64,000 nt of DNA from Flavobacteriaceae bacterium (GTDB lineage: Bacteria > Bacteroidota > Bacteroidia > Flavobacteriales > Flavobacteriaceae), in assembly GCA_947457615.1 (NCBI GenBank), contig CANGWK010000006.1:41741-105740 (forward strand), read 5' to 3'. Below the pieces are notes generated by a model that was given only the letters and a program-made list of their open reading frames with translations, did not search any database and was not told where the DNA came from. The translations under genes and the position numbers were made by a program. Below, piece by piece: positions 25,253-34,778 of the stretch (position 1 is its first letter; the number at the start of each line of letters is the position of its first letter).

Positions 25253-26839
25253 TTATTTTGACTGTTTTATCAGATAAATATATACTGGAAAGTGGTCACT
25301 AAAACCAACTTCGTTAATTGAATGTCGCAGCGGATAGCCTTTGTACTGCCCTGTGGTTTGTATCATAAATGATTTATTGTAAATTCCAGCTTTCCAATAC
25401 CGGAAAGAGGAGTAATCAGGGAGTGTAAATTGTTGGGATACCATAATTTGGTCGAAAATATCTCCAGAATCTCTATAAAATAAAGAAGCATTTCCATCTT
25501 TAGCCATTTGTTCGAATGGGTTGTAGATATCTCCTGGTGCTTGTAATTCGGTTTTTTTAAGTTTTGCGCCAATAGCAATTTTTACGCTTCGGTTATAGGA
25601 ACCATCGTTTAAATCGCCCATGGTAATAATTTTAGCATTTGGGTTTATTTTCACTAAAGAATCGATGATTTTTCTGTTTAAAGCTCCAGCGGCTTCTCTA
25701 AATGGGGAACTTTTCTTTTCTCCTCCAGAACGTGATGGCCAGTGGTTTACAATTATATTAATTTCTTCACCGTCTAGGAAACCGGTAACTAAGAGTTGGT
25801 CTCGGGTGTAAACTCTTTTAGTGTCATAATTAAACTCTAATTTATCAACAGATGATTCAACAAAGCGATTTTGCTCAGCAGTAGAAATTTTAGAGGCCAC
25901 TTTTTTAATAATTATTAATTTATTACCCTCTAATTGTATCTTTCCTAACTTTTGAATTGCTGATTGGCCTAATAGTAAAGGTGATGATGTTTCATGTACA
26001 ATTGATGCGGCAACATTAAAAAGTTTTAATCCTCCAAATTCTATTTCTGCAATATTTATTTTTGTCCCTTTTACAATATCCCCATTTGCAATACCATAAT
26101 AAACCTCTTCACCTATGTCTTCTTTTTTAAGATAACCATTTTTAAGCATAAACAAAGCTTCTGTTAATGAAATTGAAACATCTGCAGCGCCCGTATCAAA
26201 AACAAACTTTAACTCTAATCCATTAATTTTACAAGGAACGGAAAAAACACCATTTTCGTTATTCATTGTTATTGTTGTGGAATAATTATTTTCTTGAGTT
26301 TCTTGATTTGCTTGATTTAAATTTACTTTTTCGTAAGTTTCTGCTTTTAGATCCATTTTATTATAGATAATTAACGGAATGTTAATTGAACTAGTAACCT
26401 TGAAGTGCTTCTTTTGGTATAATAACGCCACATCAATACCCCTTTTATCTGGTGAATCGTAATGCACGATGCCATAATCGGAGCTAGCTAATTTGGGTTG
26501 CTTAATTAAATCTTCTAGAACACCGCGGTTTTCAATTTCAGCTCCTCCAATAAAAGTTGGAGGATTTGGATTTTTTTTCTCTTCAATTGACCCTACACCT
26601 ATCTCAGATAATACTCTGGATAAATTTTCAAGTTTTTGGCGGTATTTTTTTGAGGTCCAGTTTTGAGCTCCAGAAGACAACCATTCTTCATCAATTGTTT
26701 TTGGATCATTAATAGTGTCAAATAGATTTTCGAAATTGTAAAAAGCAACGGTGTGGACACTATAGTTTTTAGCCTGTGCATTACCTTTAGTAATTGCGAA
26801 AAAAACAATAAATAGTGCCAAAAAGGATTTAATTCTCAT
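25253..26839 (-). CDS. Secreted endonuclease/exonuclease/phosphatase-family protein with inserted retropepsin-like domain
   Basis: 528 residues. A signal peptide (1-22, ending GNAQA) exports it. The EEP (DNase I-like) fold is split: first part about 25-160 (VAFYNFENLFDTIND, KRGIDVALLYQ), second part about 341-525 (KRVYTRDQLLVTGFLDGE, NHWPSRSGGEKKSSPFR, ITMGDLND, and the catalytic SDHFPVY at the end). Between them, about 161-335, lies a clan AA aspartic-protease domain with FDTGA (D215) and PLLLGQSAIQKLGKIQ. Homologues I recall run straight from IPLIIY to KRVYTRDQ. EEP residues Asn35, Glu37, Asp409, Asn411, Asp515 and His516 all remain. Divergent from the receptor gene, so likely part of a nutrient-uptake locus. 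Confidence 0.85.
   Translation of the reverse strand: MRIKSFLALFIVFFAITKGNAQAKNYSVHTVAFYNFENLFDTINDPKTIDEEWLSSGAQNWTSKKYRQKLENLSRVLSEIGVGSIEEKKNPNPPTFIGGAEIENRGVLEDLIKQPKLASSDYGIVHYDSPDKRGIDVALLYQKKHFKVTSSINIPLIIYNKMDLKAETYEKVNLNQANQETQENNYSTTITMNNENGVFSVPCKINGLELKFVFDTGAADVSISLTEALFMLKNGYLKKEDIGEEVYYGIANGDIVKGTKINIAEIEFGGLKLFNVAASIVHETSSPLLLGQSAIQKLGKIQLEGNKLIIIKKVASKISTAEQNRFVESSVDKLEFNYDTKRVYTRDQLLVTGFLDGEEINIIVNHWPSRSGGEKKSSPFREAAGALNRKIIDSLVKINPNAKIITMGDLNDGSYNRSVKIAIGAKLKKTELQAPGDIYNPFEQMAKDGNASLFYRDSGDIFDQIMVSQQFTLPDYSSFRYWKAGIYNKSFMIQTTGQYKGYPLRHSINEVGFSDHFPVYIYLIKQSK
25835..26359 (-). other. Inserted retropepsin-like aspartic protease domain (residues about 161-335)
   Basis: This in-frame segment of about 525 bp encodes NGVFSVPCKINGLELKFVF followed by DTGA, a YYGIANGDIVKGTKINI flap region, and SSPLLLGQSAIQKLGKI, the layout of a complete one-lobe retropepsin that would act as a dimer. 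AT-rich ATAATTAA occurs at both edges (25826-25833 and 26367-26374), in different reading frames, which may be chance. Confidence 0.8.
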
Positions 26840-26882
26840 ATATCGTATATTAATTTAATATCAAGTTTTTATAAACTCAGTT

Positions 26883-26891
26883 GCAAAAGTA
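26883..26891 (-). promoter_or_regulatory. -7 box of the nuclease/protease fusion gene
   Basis: Minus-strand TACTTTTGC is an exact TAnnTTTGC match, 43 bp before the ATG. Confidence 0.7.
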
Positions 26892-26911
26892 GTAATATTC
26901 TTAAAATAATG

Positions 26912-26920
26912 TACCTTTGT
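26912..26920 (+). promoter_or_regulatory. -7 box of the TonB-dependent receptor gene
   Basis: TACCTTTGT fits TAnnTTTG. It is 59 bp before the receptor ATG and only 20 bp from the divergent box on the other strand, so the two promoters may be regulated together. Confidence 0.7.
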
Positions 26921-26979
26921 AGGCTGTTTAGTTTTTATTAAGACTACAGTTGTAAGAAAAAATTAATTTAAATCAATTT

Positions 26980-29763
26980 ATGAAAAAGCTTGTCATTAGT
27001 TTATTGTTTGTGATGCAAGTGTGTTTTGTTTTTGCTCAATCCGGTACTGGTTTCTCGGGTAAGGTAGTAGACTCAAAATCACAAAAACCATTGCAAGATG
27101 TTGTCGTTTCTGTTCAAAATTCTAATTTGACCCAAATTTCCGATGCCCAAGGTAAATTTACATTTACAAATGCAACTGAAGGAAGTCAATTAGTATTAGT
27201 TAAAAGTGCTGGGTATAAAGACCAGTTGTTAACAATAGATGTTGTTAAAGATAAAGTTCTAGATTTAGGTGTTGTTGTTTTAGAAGAAGACATTGTACAG
27301 GACCAGAAAAGCAATGTTTTAAACATTCAAGAAACAGATTTGGGTGATGAGGGAAATAGCTCTGAAAGCACTACTAGTTTACTTCAATCTTCTAGGGATG
27401 CATTTTTACAGGCTGCTGCCTATAATTTTGGCCAAGCTCGTTTTAGCGTAAGAGGAATAGATAATGAATATTCTAACGTAATGATAAATGGTATTTCCAT
27501 GAATCGTGTTGGAGATGGAAGACCGCAATATGGTGATTGGGGAGGATTAAATGATGCTACTCGTAATCAGGAATTTACTAATGGATCTTCACCGTCAGAT
27601 TATGTTTTTGGTGGAATTGCAGGTACACAAGAAATAAATACCCGTGCTTCTATTTACAGACCAGGAACTAGAATATCCTTTCTTAACACAAATACAAACT
27701 ATAGTTTTAGAACTATGGGAACCTATGCATCTGGAATAAATAAAGATGGTTGGGCATTTGTTGTTTCGGCAGGAAGACGTTGGACACAAGAAGGCTATTT
27801 TGAAGGGACAAATTACAGTGCCAACTCCTTGTTTGCAAGTGTAGAGAAAAAAATTAATGACAAACATAGTTTAAATTTTACTTCTATTTATGCTCAAAAT
27901 AAAAGAGGCAAAAACTCCCCTAATACGGATGAGCAAAATGATTTAGTTGGAAATAAATACAATTCTTACTGGGGATACCAAGATGGTAGAAGAAGAAATT
28001 CTAGAATGAAAAAATCGGAAGAGCCATTATTAATGTTAACTCATTATTGGAAAGTAAATTCTAAAACTAATATCAATACTTCGGTTTCCTACCAAATTGG
28101 TGAAATAGGAAATAGTAGATTGGACTATACTAAAGACAATAATCCAGATCCAACTTACTACACTAAGTTACCAAGTTACTATGCTAACCGATTTGATTCT
28201 GCTATTCCTTATAATTATATTGGAAATACTCCACAAAATATTGCATTTGCAAGTCTTGCGAAAGATAATTTTATTGCAAATCCCCAATTAGATTGGACTA
28301 AAATTTACACTACAAATACTAAAAGTTTAGCGAATGGTAGTAGAGTTGCATTATATGAAGATAGAAACGATGAAAATATTGCAACATTTAATACTAACTT
28401 GTCTACAAAATTGTCAGATAATATTTTTATGAATGCAGGAATTAATTATTTAAATTCAAGCACTAAAAACTTTAAAAATATGTTAGACCTTTTAGGAGGT
28501 AATTATTATAACGATATAAATACCTTTGGACTTACCTTTGATCAGGAACAATCTGACTTAAATAATCCTTTGAGACAAGTTAAAGTAGGAGATAAATATG
28601 GTTATAACTACATTGTTGATGCTAGTAAATTAGATGTTTTTACACAATTCAAATTTACCTACAAAAAAATAGATTTTTATTTGGCTGAATCTTTTTCTCG
28701 TTCTGGATACCAAAGAAATGGATTGTATAAAAACGGATATTATCCAACAAATTCATTTGGAAAAAGTGATAAAGTGACTTTTGATAATTTTGGTTTTAAA
28801 GGTGGCCTTACCTACAAAATTTCTGGAAGACAGTATTTAGATTTTAATGGTATTTACATGTCTAAAGCCCCAAATACTAAAGATGTGTTTTCTAATGCTA
28901 GAGTAAACAACACTATTGCCAGAGTTACAAACGAAACAATAAGAGGAGTAGATGCTAGTTATATAATTAAAGCTCCTAAATTCAAAGCTCGTTTCACAGG
29001 ATACTTTTCTGAAACTTTAAATTCTACCGATATTAATTTTTATTATGCGGATGGATTAGGTGGAAATAACCAATTTGTATCGGAAGTAGTTACGGGAATC
29101 AATAAAAGAAATAGAGGTATTGAAACAGGATTAGAATACCAACTTACCTCTACTATAAAATTAACTGGAGTTGCGGCTTATGGCGATTATACCATTACAA
29201 ACAACCCAGATGTTAATCTTGCTAATGACTCTTCGGGATCATTAATCCCCTACGGAAAATCTAATTTAGCCGGATACAAATTATCTGGAATGCCGCAACA
29301 AGCTTACTCGTTTGGAGTTGAATATAGAGATCCTAAATTTTGGTGGATCGGAGCTAATGTAAATTATCTATCCGACAATTATCTAGACGTATCGGTTATT
29401 AAAAGAACTTATAATTATATAGATCCCGTAAATAATACTGTAGTAAATCAATATTATGGTGGAATAGATCAAAATCTAAAAGATAAATATCTAAAACAAG
29501 AAAAATTTGATTCTTTTTTCTTATTTAATTTAGTGGGCGGAAAATCTTGGAGATTTAATTATAAATATACTATAGGTTTATTTGCAAACGTAAATAATGT
29601 ATTAAACATAAACTACAAAACAGGCGGTTTCGAGCAGTCACGAAATGCTTCTTACCAACAAGATTATCAAGATCATCAAAGTAACGGGCCAAGCGTATTT
29701 GCTCCTAAATATTTTTATGGTTACGGAAGAACTTATTCAGTAAATATTTATTTAAGCTTTTAA
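26980..29763 (+). CDS. TonB-dependent outer-membrane receptor
   Basis: 927 residues. A signal peptide (1-19, ending VFAQ) is followed by a carboxypeptidase-regulatory-like domain (about 22-95: GTGFSGKVVDSKSQKPLQDV), a plug with RFSVRGIDNEYSNVMINGIS (about 155-174), and a 22-strand barrel to the aromatic C-terminus VNIYLSF. No SusD-like gene accompanies it; the next gene is a DUF5689 lipoprotein after 11 bp. The substrate is unknown. Linked extracellular nuclease-type enzymes suggest nucleic acid fragments or phosphate esters, which is inference. Confidence 0.93.
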   Translation: MKKLVISLLFVMQVCFVFAQSGTGFSGKVVDSKSQKPLQDVVVSVQNSNLTQISDAQGKFTFTNATEGSQLVLVKSAGYKDQLLTIDVVKDKVLDLGVVVLEEDIVQDQKSNVLNIQETDLGDEGNSSESTTSLLQSSRDAFLQAAAYNFGQARFSVRGIDNEYSNVMINGISMNRVGDGRPQYGDWGGLNDATRNQEFTNGSSPSDYVFGGIAGTQEINTRASIYRPGTRISFLNTNTNYSFRTMGTYASGINKDGWAFVVSAGRRWTQEGYFEGTNYSANSLFASVEKKINDKHSLNFTSIYAQNKRGKNSPNTDEQNDLVGNKYNSYWGYQDGRRRNSRMKKSEEPLLMLTHYWKVNSKTNINTSVSYQIGEIGNSRLDYTKDNNPDPTYYTKLPSYYANRFDSAIPYNYIGNTPQNIAFASLAKDNFIANPQLDWTKIYTTNTKSLANGSRVALYEDRNDENIATFNTNLSTKLSDNIFMNAGINYLNSSTKNFKNMLDLLGGNYYNDINTFGLTFDQEQSDLNNPLRQVKVGDKYGYNYIVDASKLDVFTQFKFTYKKIDFYLAESFSRSGYQRNGLYKNGYYPTNSFGKSDKVTFDNFGFKGGLTYKISGRQYLDFNGIYMSKAPNTKDVFSNARVNNTIARVTNETIRGVDASYIIKAPKFKARFTGYFSETLNSTDINFYYADGLGGNNQFVSEVVTGINKRNRGIETGLEYQLTSTIKLTGVAAYGDYTITNNPDVNLANDSSGSLIPYGKSNLAGYKLSGMPQQAYSFGVEYRDPKFWWIGANVNYLSDNYLDVSVIKRTYNYIDPVNNTVVNQYYGGIDQNLKDKYLKQEKFDSFFLFNLVGGKSWRFNYKYTIGLFANVNNVLNINYKTGGFEQSRNASYQQDYQDHQSNGPSVFAPKYFYGYGRTYSVNIYLSF

Positions 29764-29774
29764 AAAAAAATGTT

Positions 29775-31184
29775 ATGAAAAATCAAATCAAATTAGTACT
29801 AATAGCTTCATTAACTTTGGTTATAACAAGCTGTGTAAAAGAACGTTATAATGCTCCAGAAATTACAGAGTGTGTTAATCCAGGATTAGCGAAAACAAAA
29901 GAAGTTGCCAATATATATGCCGTTGCAATAAATCCAGTTGTGGTTGGTAACGCTGCAAATTCGCCAGAATACACTACGGACGATATAATAGAAGGTTATG
30001 TAATTTCTAGTGATGAAGGTGGTAATTTTTATCAAAGCATGTATTTGCAGCCAACAGATGGTTCTAAAGGATTTAATATTTCTGCCGAAGTAAGAAACAT
30101 TTATACTTCTATGGAACCAGGAAGAAAAGTATTTTTAAAATTAAAAGGATTGGGATTTGCTAATCCAACAAGCTTTGGAATAGGTTTAATTTTTGGTGCG
30201 CCACCTACAGATAAATATGCCGTAGATAGAATTGCAGCATTAAATGTAAACAAGTTTCTTATTCCTTCTTGTGATGTGACAAGTGAAGATGCAATAGTGC
30301 ATAAAAACTTAACTATTACTCAATTAACAAGTAGCGATACTTATTTAAACACCCTTGTTGAAATTGATAATGTTCAATTTAATGATGCTACTGCAGGAGG
30401 AACTTATGATGCAGATAGAACCAACACTTTTGATGATAATACTTACATAACAGATGGAACTAAAGAACTAGCAATTAGAACAAGTAGATATGCAAATTTT
30501 GCTGGTTTTAACACCCCAAAAGGGAGTGGAAAAATTAGAGGAGTATTAACAAAATACAATTCAGGATTTCAGCTAGTCTTGAGAACTGAAAGAGATGTTA
30601 AAATGGAAAATCCTAGAGTAGTAGGCCCTTCACTTCCATTAGGTGGGACAAATCTTACTTTTGGAGGATCGTTGTTTGAGGATTTTACTAGTTATACAGT
30701 TGGTAGCACCAGTTTCCCTAAATACATTAACGATAGAGCTGTAGGTAATAGATATTGGGCTGTAAAACAATATCCTGCAACAACAGGTAATAAATATATA
30801 GAAATGTCTTCTTATGCTGGAGCTACAACACCAGGAGCGGTTGCAAAATCTTACTTTATGGTGCCTGTAGACTTTACTGCAGCAAATACTTTTTCATTCA
30901 AAAAAGAGGCTAGATATTACTTCGGTCCAGTACTTAAAGTTTATTATGTTAAATCGCAGGATTTTAATAATGGTTTTTTAAATGCCTCTGTGTTTACAGA
31001 TATAACATCTAGTTTTAATATTACTTATCCATCAGCTAATAATACCTCTGAAAATTCTTTTACCTCTTCAGGAGTTTATTCAATTCCTTCTACTTTAACA
31101 GGTAATGGGTATTTTGTTTTTGAATATTCTGGCGGTGGGACTGTAACTACCACAATGCAAATTGACGATATTACAATAAATTAA
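29775..31184 (+). CDS. DUF5689 surface lipoprotein
   Basis: 469 residues. The signal peptide ends in a lipobox LVITSC (Cys20), so it is a lipoprotein, probably on the outer membrane. About 50-265 matches DUF5689, an OB-like domain (DDIIEGYVISSDEGGNFYQS; RKVFLKLKGLGF; GSGKIRGVLTKYNSGFQLVLRTERDV). The C-terminal part (about 295-469) is a beta-sandwich of the type that follows this domain (FEDFTSYTVGS...DDITIN). It is in one operon with the receptor. It likely binds substrate at the receptor mouth; this is inference from gene order. Confidence 0.85.
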   Translation: MKNQIKLVLIASLTLVITSCVKERYNAPEITECVNPGLAKTKEVANIYAVAINPVVVGNAANSPEYTTDDIIEGYVISSDEGGNFYQSMYLQPTDGSKGFNISAEVRNIYTSMEPGRKVFLKLKGLGFANPTSFGIGLIFGAPPTDKYAVDRIAALNVNKFLIPSCDVTSEDAIVHKNLTITQLTSSDTYLNTLVEIDNVQFNDATAGGTYDADRTNTFDDNTYITDGTKELAIRTSRYANFAGFNTPKGSGKIRGVLTKYNSGFQLVLRTERDVKMENPRVVGPSLPLGGTNLTFGGSLFEDFTSYTVGSTSFPKYINDRAVGNRYWAVKQYPATTGNKYIEMSSYAGATTPGAVAKSYFMVPVDFTAANTFSFKKEARYYFGPVLKVYYVKSQDFNNGFLNASVFTDITSSFNITYPSANNTSENSFTSSGVYSIPSTLTGNGYFVFEYSGGGTVTTTMQIDDITIN

Positions 31185-31222
31185 TTTTCTTTTTCTGGTA
31201 TAACCGGGTGATTATAATAACA

Positions 31223-31258
31223 AACAGTAGTAAGCAAATGTTTACTACTGTTTTTTTT
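31223..31258 (+). terminator. Terminator of the receptor/DUF5689 operon
   Basis: AACAGTAGTAA pairs with TTACTACTGTT (11 bp) over a short loop and is followed by eight T residues, 39 bp after the stop. Confidence 0.9.
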
Positions 31259-31409
31259 ATTTAATTGAATAACCTAAAAAAACAAGTTTAATTGTTCCGT
31301 TTCCTTTATAAATCTTGTGTCTATAAATTGTTTTCTGGTGTTGTTTTAGTTTTGTTTACGGCTATTTTAACACCTTAATTGTGTGTGTTTTTCTGAAATA
31401 AAGTCTCAA

Positions 31410-32108
31410 TTATACTGCAAAAAACGCTTCTAATTCTTTCAATGTTTCATCAGAAGTAACGATATCTTTTACTACTTCCCCTTTATTTAAAGCAACTATC
31501 CTCGTACAAACCTCAACCGTATGAACTAAATCGTGACTGGAAACTAAGACAGTAACTTCTGGATTATCAGATAATTCTTTAATAATTTTTTTTAATCGGT
31601 TTACAGTTGTAGGATCTAAATTTGCAAATGGTTCGTCAAGGATTATCACTTCCGGATTTCCAATTAAAGCGGCTATTATCCCTACTTTTTTCATGTTTCC
31701 TTTAGATAAATCTCTCAGATATTTTTTGCTGTTCAGAATTTCATCATTAAAAAACTCTTTGTGTTTGTTTAACAAAGCGTCAACATCGGCTTTATTTTGA
31801 CTTCTTAAATCACCAATAAAATAAAAATATTCTTCGGCAGTTAAATAGCCAATTAAAAAGCTTTCGTCAATAAATGCAGATGTAAAAGGTTTCCACGCCT
31901 CGCTAGTATTAACTTGAATATCGTTGTTTATTATAGTGCCCGAACTAGGCTGAATTAAATCTAATAACAAACTGAAAAAAGTAGTTTTTCCGGCACCATT
32001 ATTTCCGACAAGGCCAAAACTTTGCCCCTTTGGAATTTCGAGATTGGTAATATTTAATACTTTAACTCCGTTGTTATATGTTTTGATAAGATTGTTTACT
32101 TGTATCAT
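31410..32108 (-). CDS. ABC transporter ATP-binding protein
   Basis: 232 residues. Walker A is GNNGAGKTT (about 35-43), the signature is LSKGNMKK (about 135-142) and Walker B is VIILDEPFANLDP (about 154-166). The switch His lies in VSSHDLVH. The signature has SKGN instead of SGGQ, common in ABC-2 type exporters of this group. It lies 52 bp downstream of a polytopic membrane protein that should be its permease. Substrate unknown. Confidence 0.93.
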   Translation of the reverse strand: MIQVNNLIKTYNNGVKVLNITNLEIPKGQSFGLVGNNGAGKTTFFSLLLDLIQPSSGTIINNDIQVNTSEAWKPFTSAFIDESFLIGYLTAEEYFYFIGDLRSQNKADVDALLNKHKEFFNDEILNSKKYLRDLSKGNMKKVGIIAALIGNPEVIILDEPFANLDPTTVNRLKKIIKELSDNPEVTVLVSSHDLVHTVEVCTRIVALNKGEVVKDIVTSDETLKELEAFFAV

Positions 32109-32160
32109 TTTTTTAGAATAGAAGTTTATGAATTTATAAGTTTAGTATGTGCAACGAATA

Positions 32161-33627
32161 CTAATTTTTCTGTTTATAGGCAGCGATGGTTGCGTATTTT
32201 TCTGTTTTATAGATTTTTTCAATCCAATTAAAGACTTTCCCCCTAAATGCAAATCCTAAAACTCCAGCTACAGCAACAACTAAAAGTCCTATGTTTTCAT
32301 TAAAAACAGTTGTACCTAAAGCATACAAAATCATCGGGACTGCTAATTTAGGTATGGCAACCAGCATCGTTTTAATATCAAATGCTTGCCGTTGACCAAA
32401 ACCTTTTTTTGTGGTTATATCTATTGGAGTTTTATTAAAAGCTCCACCTAATAACACTATGTGCGAATTAACTCCAATATTATAAATAGCACCGACAACA
32501 ATTAACAAGTAAGTGTGCCAGCCAAAATACAAATAAAAGGATGCCAAAACTGTTGAAATTAAAGTAACAATTACCATAAGCCACCATTTGGAACTTAAAT
32601 ATTCCTTGTATTGAATGTTCTGGCTCATCATCAATTGGTAGTACGAACTATCCCAACTAGGTACAAACTGCCCGAAGTTCAACAGAAAACCTCCAGAAAC
32701 AAAAATTCCGGCAAAAATTTGCATGCCAACGTTATTATTAAATCCCTCTACTTTATTAAAAAACAATAAACCATAAAAAAGAAATACCCCACTAGCAAGA
32801 ATAGTTCCTCTTGGGCGCTTGTTTCTTTTTATCATTTTGATATCGTTTTTTAAGAACGTTCCCAAGGTGCCAAATTGATTCAACCAATTGAAATTTTCGG
32901 TTTTGGCGATAGCACTTTTGGTTGCCAGACCTTCGTCTAAATTCAAATTATTTTTGAAAAAATTAAAAGCAAAATAATACCAGGCTGCAGCTATTGCTAG
33001 TAAAACTATAGACAAATAACTAGTTTTATACAATCCTTCAAAAAAAGGAGCCGTATAAATTGTAATATCAAAGACTTTGTAATATTGCATGATTCCACAA
33101 CCTGCAACCAAGGCCAAAATAGGATAAAAGATGCTGTCTTTATTATTGAGTAAAATATTAATATAGTTGTTGGCGTAGATAATTCCGAAGATGCCCAAAT
33201 GCCAAAGAATCACACTGGGTAAAGAATGGTGGTTGAGCACCAACATGATTGAAAAAGGAATAAAGAAAAACGCATGCAACAAATTGAAGAACGAAATCGA
33301 AGTTTTTGCTAATGCAAAATGTACTATGGTATTCCGTTTTATAGGCAAAGCCAATAAAGGACGGATGTTCATTACAGGCATTTTTTGGACGAAATACCGA
33401 ATTACCAAATCAGAAACAAAATAATAAATCAAGTATTTATTGACTGTAATAAACGGATCCAATCCCATATCTTCTAGCAAAGGAAAAATACCAAAGCCCA
33501 AGCCAAGAAACATTGCCATAAAGTATAAAGCGAGGAGCGCCATGAATACCTTAAGCACCACATTGGTTCCAAAAGATGCCGAACGAAAAAAGGATTTCCA
33601 TTCTAGAACTATAAAATGTTTGAACAT
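32161..33627 (-). CDS. DUF5687-type ABC permease
   Basis: 488 residues with about ten to twelve predicted membrane helices. The N-terminus MFKHFIVLEWKSFFRSASFGTNVVLKV and the central cytoplasmic stretch LKNDIKMIKRNKRPRGT resemble the DUF5687 family found next to an ATP-binding protein. The pair forms a putative exporter of the ABC-2 kind. The start ATG at 33627 has no clear TAnnTTTG box upstream. Confidence 0.85.
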   Translation of the reverse strand: MFKHFIVLEWKSFFRSASFGTNVVLKVFMALLALYFMAMFLGLGFGIFPLLEDMGLDPFITVNKYLIYYFVSDLVIRYFVQKMPVMNIRPLLALPIKRNTIVHFALAKTSISFFNLLHAFFFIPFSIMLVLNHHSLPSVILWHLGIFGIIYANNYINILLNNKDSIFYPILALVAGCGIMQYYKVFDITIYTAPFFEGLYKTSYLSIVLLAIAAAWYYFAFNFFKNNLNLDEGLATKSAIAKTENFNWLNQFGTLGTFLKNDIKMIKRNKRPRGTILASGVFLFYGLLFFNKVEGFNNNVGMQIFAGIFVSGGFLLNFGQFVPSWDSSYYQLMMSQNIQYKEYLSSKWWLMVIVTLISTVLASFYLYFGWHTYLLIVVGAIYNIGVNSHIVLLGGAFNKTPIDITTKKGFGQRQAFDIKTMLVAIPKLAVPMILYALGTTVFNENIGLLVVAVAGVLGFAFRGKVFNWIEKIYKTEKYATIAAYKQKN

Positions 33628-33766
33628 ATAATTAAGAAATTTAGAATTAGAAGTTAGTTCATAAATATACTAAAATGTTACAATCTAAATATTTTTTTCA
33701 ATCAATTGATTGATTATTCTTTTACTCCTTAAAAATATTTGAACTCAAACACAATTCTATAAAAAA

Positions 33767-33788
33767 AAGGATGCCTATCGGCATCCTT
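33767..33788 (-). terminator. Terminator of the Thr/Glu-rich lipoprotein gene
   Basis: AAGGATGCC (33767-33775) pairs with GGCATCCTT (33780-33788) over TATC. On the minus strand a run of T follows, 32 bp after the stop of the lipoprotein gene. Confidence 0.9.
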
Positions 33789-33820
33789 ACTTATTTATTT
33801 ATCTAATGTATTTTTTAGAA

Positions 33821-34258
33821 TTACATCCCTGCTGCTGCGCTTGCTAATTTTGTTGCAAGTTTAGCCAATTTTGTTGCGTATTTTGGATCTGTACATTCTT
33901 TAGCGTCTGATTGCATAGTAGATAAATTAGAAGCCATTTCAGTATATTCAGTCATAACAGTCATGTCTGATGGATTAGCTTTCATCTTTTTAACTAACAC
34001 AATATAATCGTTAACAAATTCTTCATAATCAACAATGAATTGGTCACAATCACTTTTTGATTCTGTAGCAGCCTCTTCAGTTGCAGCTGGCTCTTCAGTT
34101 GTTGTTGTTGTTGCTTCTTCAGTTGTTGCTGTTGTGTCTGACGACATTAATGTTGTGTCTTCTGTTGTGTCTGTAGTTTCTTTTGATTTACCACCACAAC
34201 TTGTAATCATAAATGAAGCAAATAATATTGCTACAAAAATAGTTGTTAATTTTTTCAT
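33821..34258 (-). CDS. Small lipoprotein with Thr/Glu/Ala-rich linker
   Basis: 145 residues from the ATG at 34258; an upstream start adds seven residues and is less likely. The signal peptide MKKLTTIFVAILFASFMITSC has a lipobox (ITSC). A low-complexity linker of Thr, Glu and Ala (about 23-67) gives way to a helical domain of about 75 residues (CDQFIVDYEEFVNDYIVLVKKM...AKLATKLASAAAGM). I recall DUF6591-like proteins with this end, but the family name is uncertain. The Thr codons produce a Val/Ser-rich antisense frame that is not real. Confidence 0.8.
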   Translation of the reverse strand: MKKLTTIFVAILFASFMITSCGGKSKETTDTTEDTTLMSSDTTATTEEATTTTTEEPAATEEAATESKSDCDQFIVDYEEFVNDYIVLVKKMKANPSDMTVMTEYTEMASNLSTMQSDAKECTDPKYATKLAKLATKLASAAAGM

Positions 34259-34778
34259 TTCCTTTTGCGTAGTCGCCACTTTTGTTTAAAATTTCCCGTT
34301 TTTTAGTGTGGGTTCTGGTCTCCACATTTTCATTTATGTATCCTGTATATTTTTTATACAAATAATACCAACACAGATATTAATTATAAATTTTCTACCC
34401 TAAGTTAATAGTAAATACTAATACACAGTGTGAAGTAAAATTTGGACACGATTTAATTTGTACTTAATGCTTTAAATAACCATTAATTTACTAGAAAATA
34501 TAGAATTTTTATTACACTAATTTTACTCCCTAATCATTTAATTTTTTAATTAATAAATTGTAATACAACATTTTATCATAAATATAAAAGAGATAAACTA
34601 TTTATTATTTTATGTAAAAGTAAAAATAATTTTTTATTTTTCAAATATAAAATAATATATCTGCTAAATTTATTTCAAGTTATTTCATCTTCAGAAAGCA
34701 TTTATCAATTTCAAATTGATACAAATCATTTTAATAATAGTTACAAAAATGTACATCCAACATTTACGAAATTGACAA
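34259..34778. other. Long AT-rich non-coding stretch
   Basis: 520 bp with no supportable gene. The first 100 bp would be the 5' leader of the lipoprotein gene, whose promoter I cannot place with an exact -7 box. Bases 34400-34680 are extremely AT-rich with no clear motif. The left arm of a 23-bp inverted repeat begins at 34690. Confidence 0.6.

Noticed and set aside
27595..27867. 90-codon minus-strand frame
   Set aside because: Antisense within the TonB receptor plug; Cys-rich translation without coding character.
34035..34289. 84-codon plus-strand frame rich in Ser and Val
   Set aside because: Mirror of the Thr/Glu codons in the lipoprotein linker.
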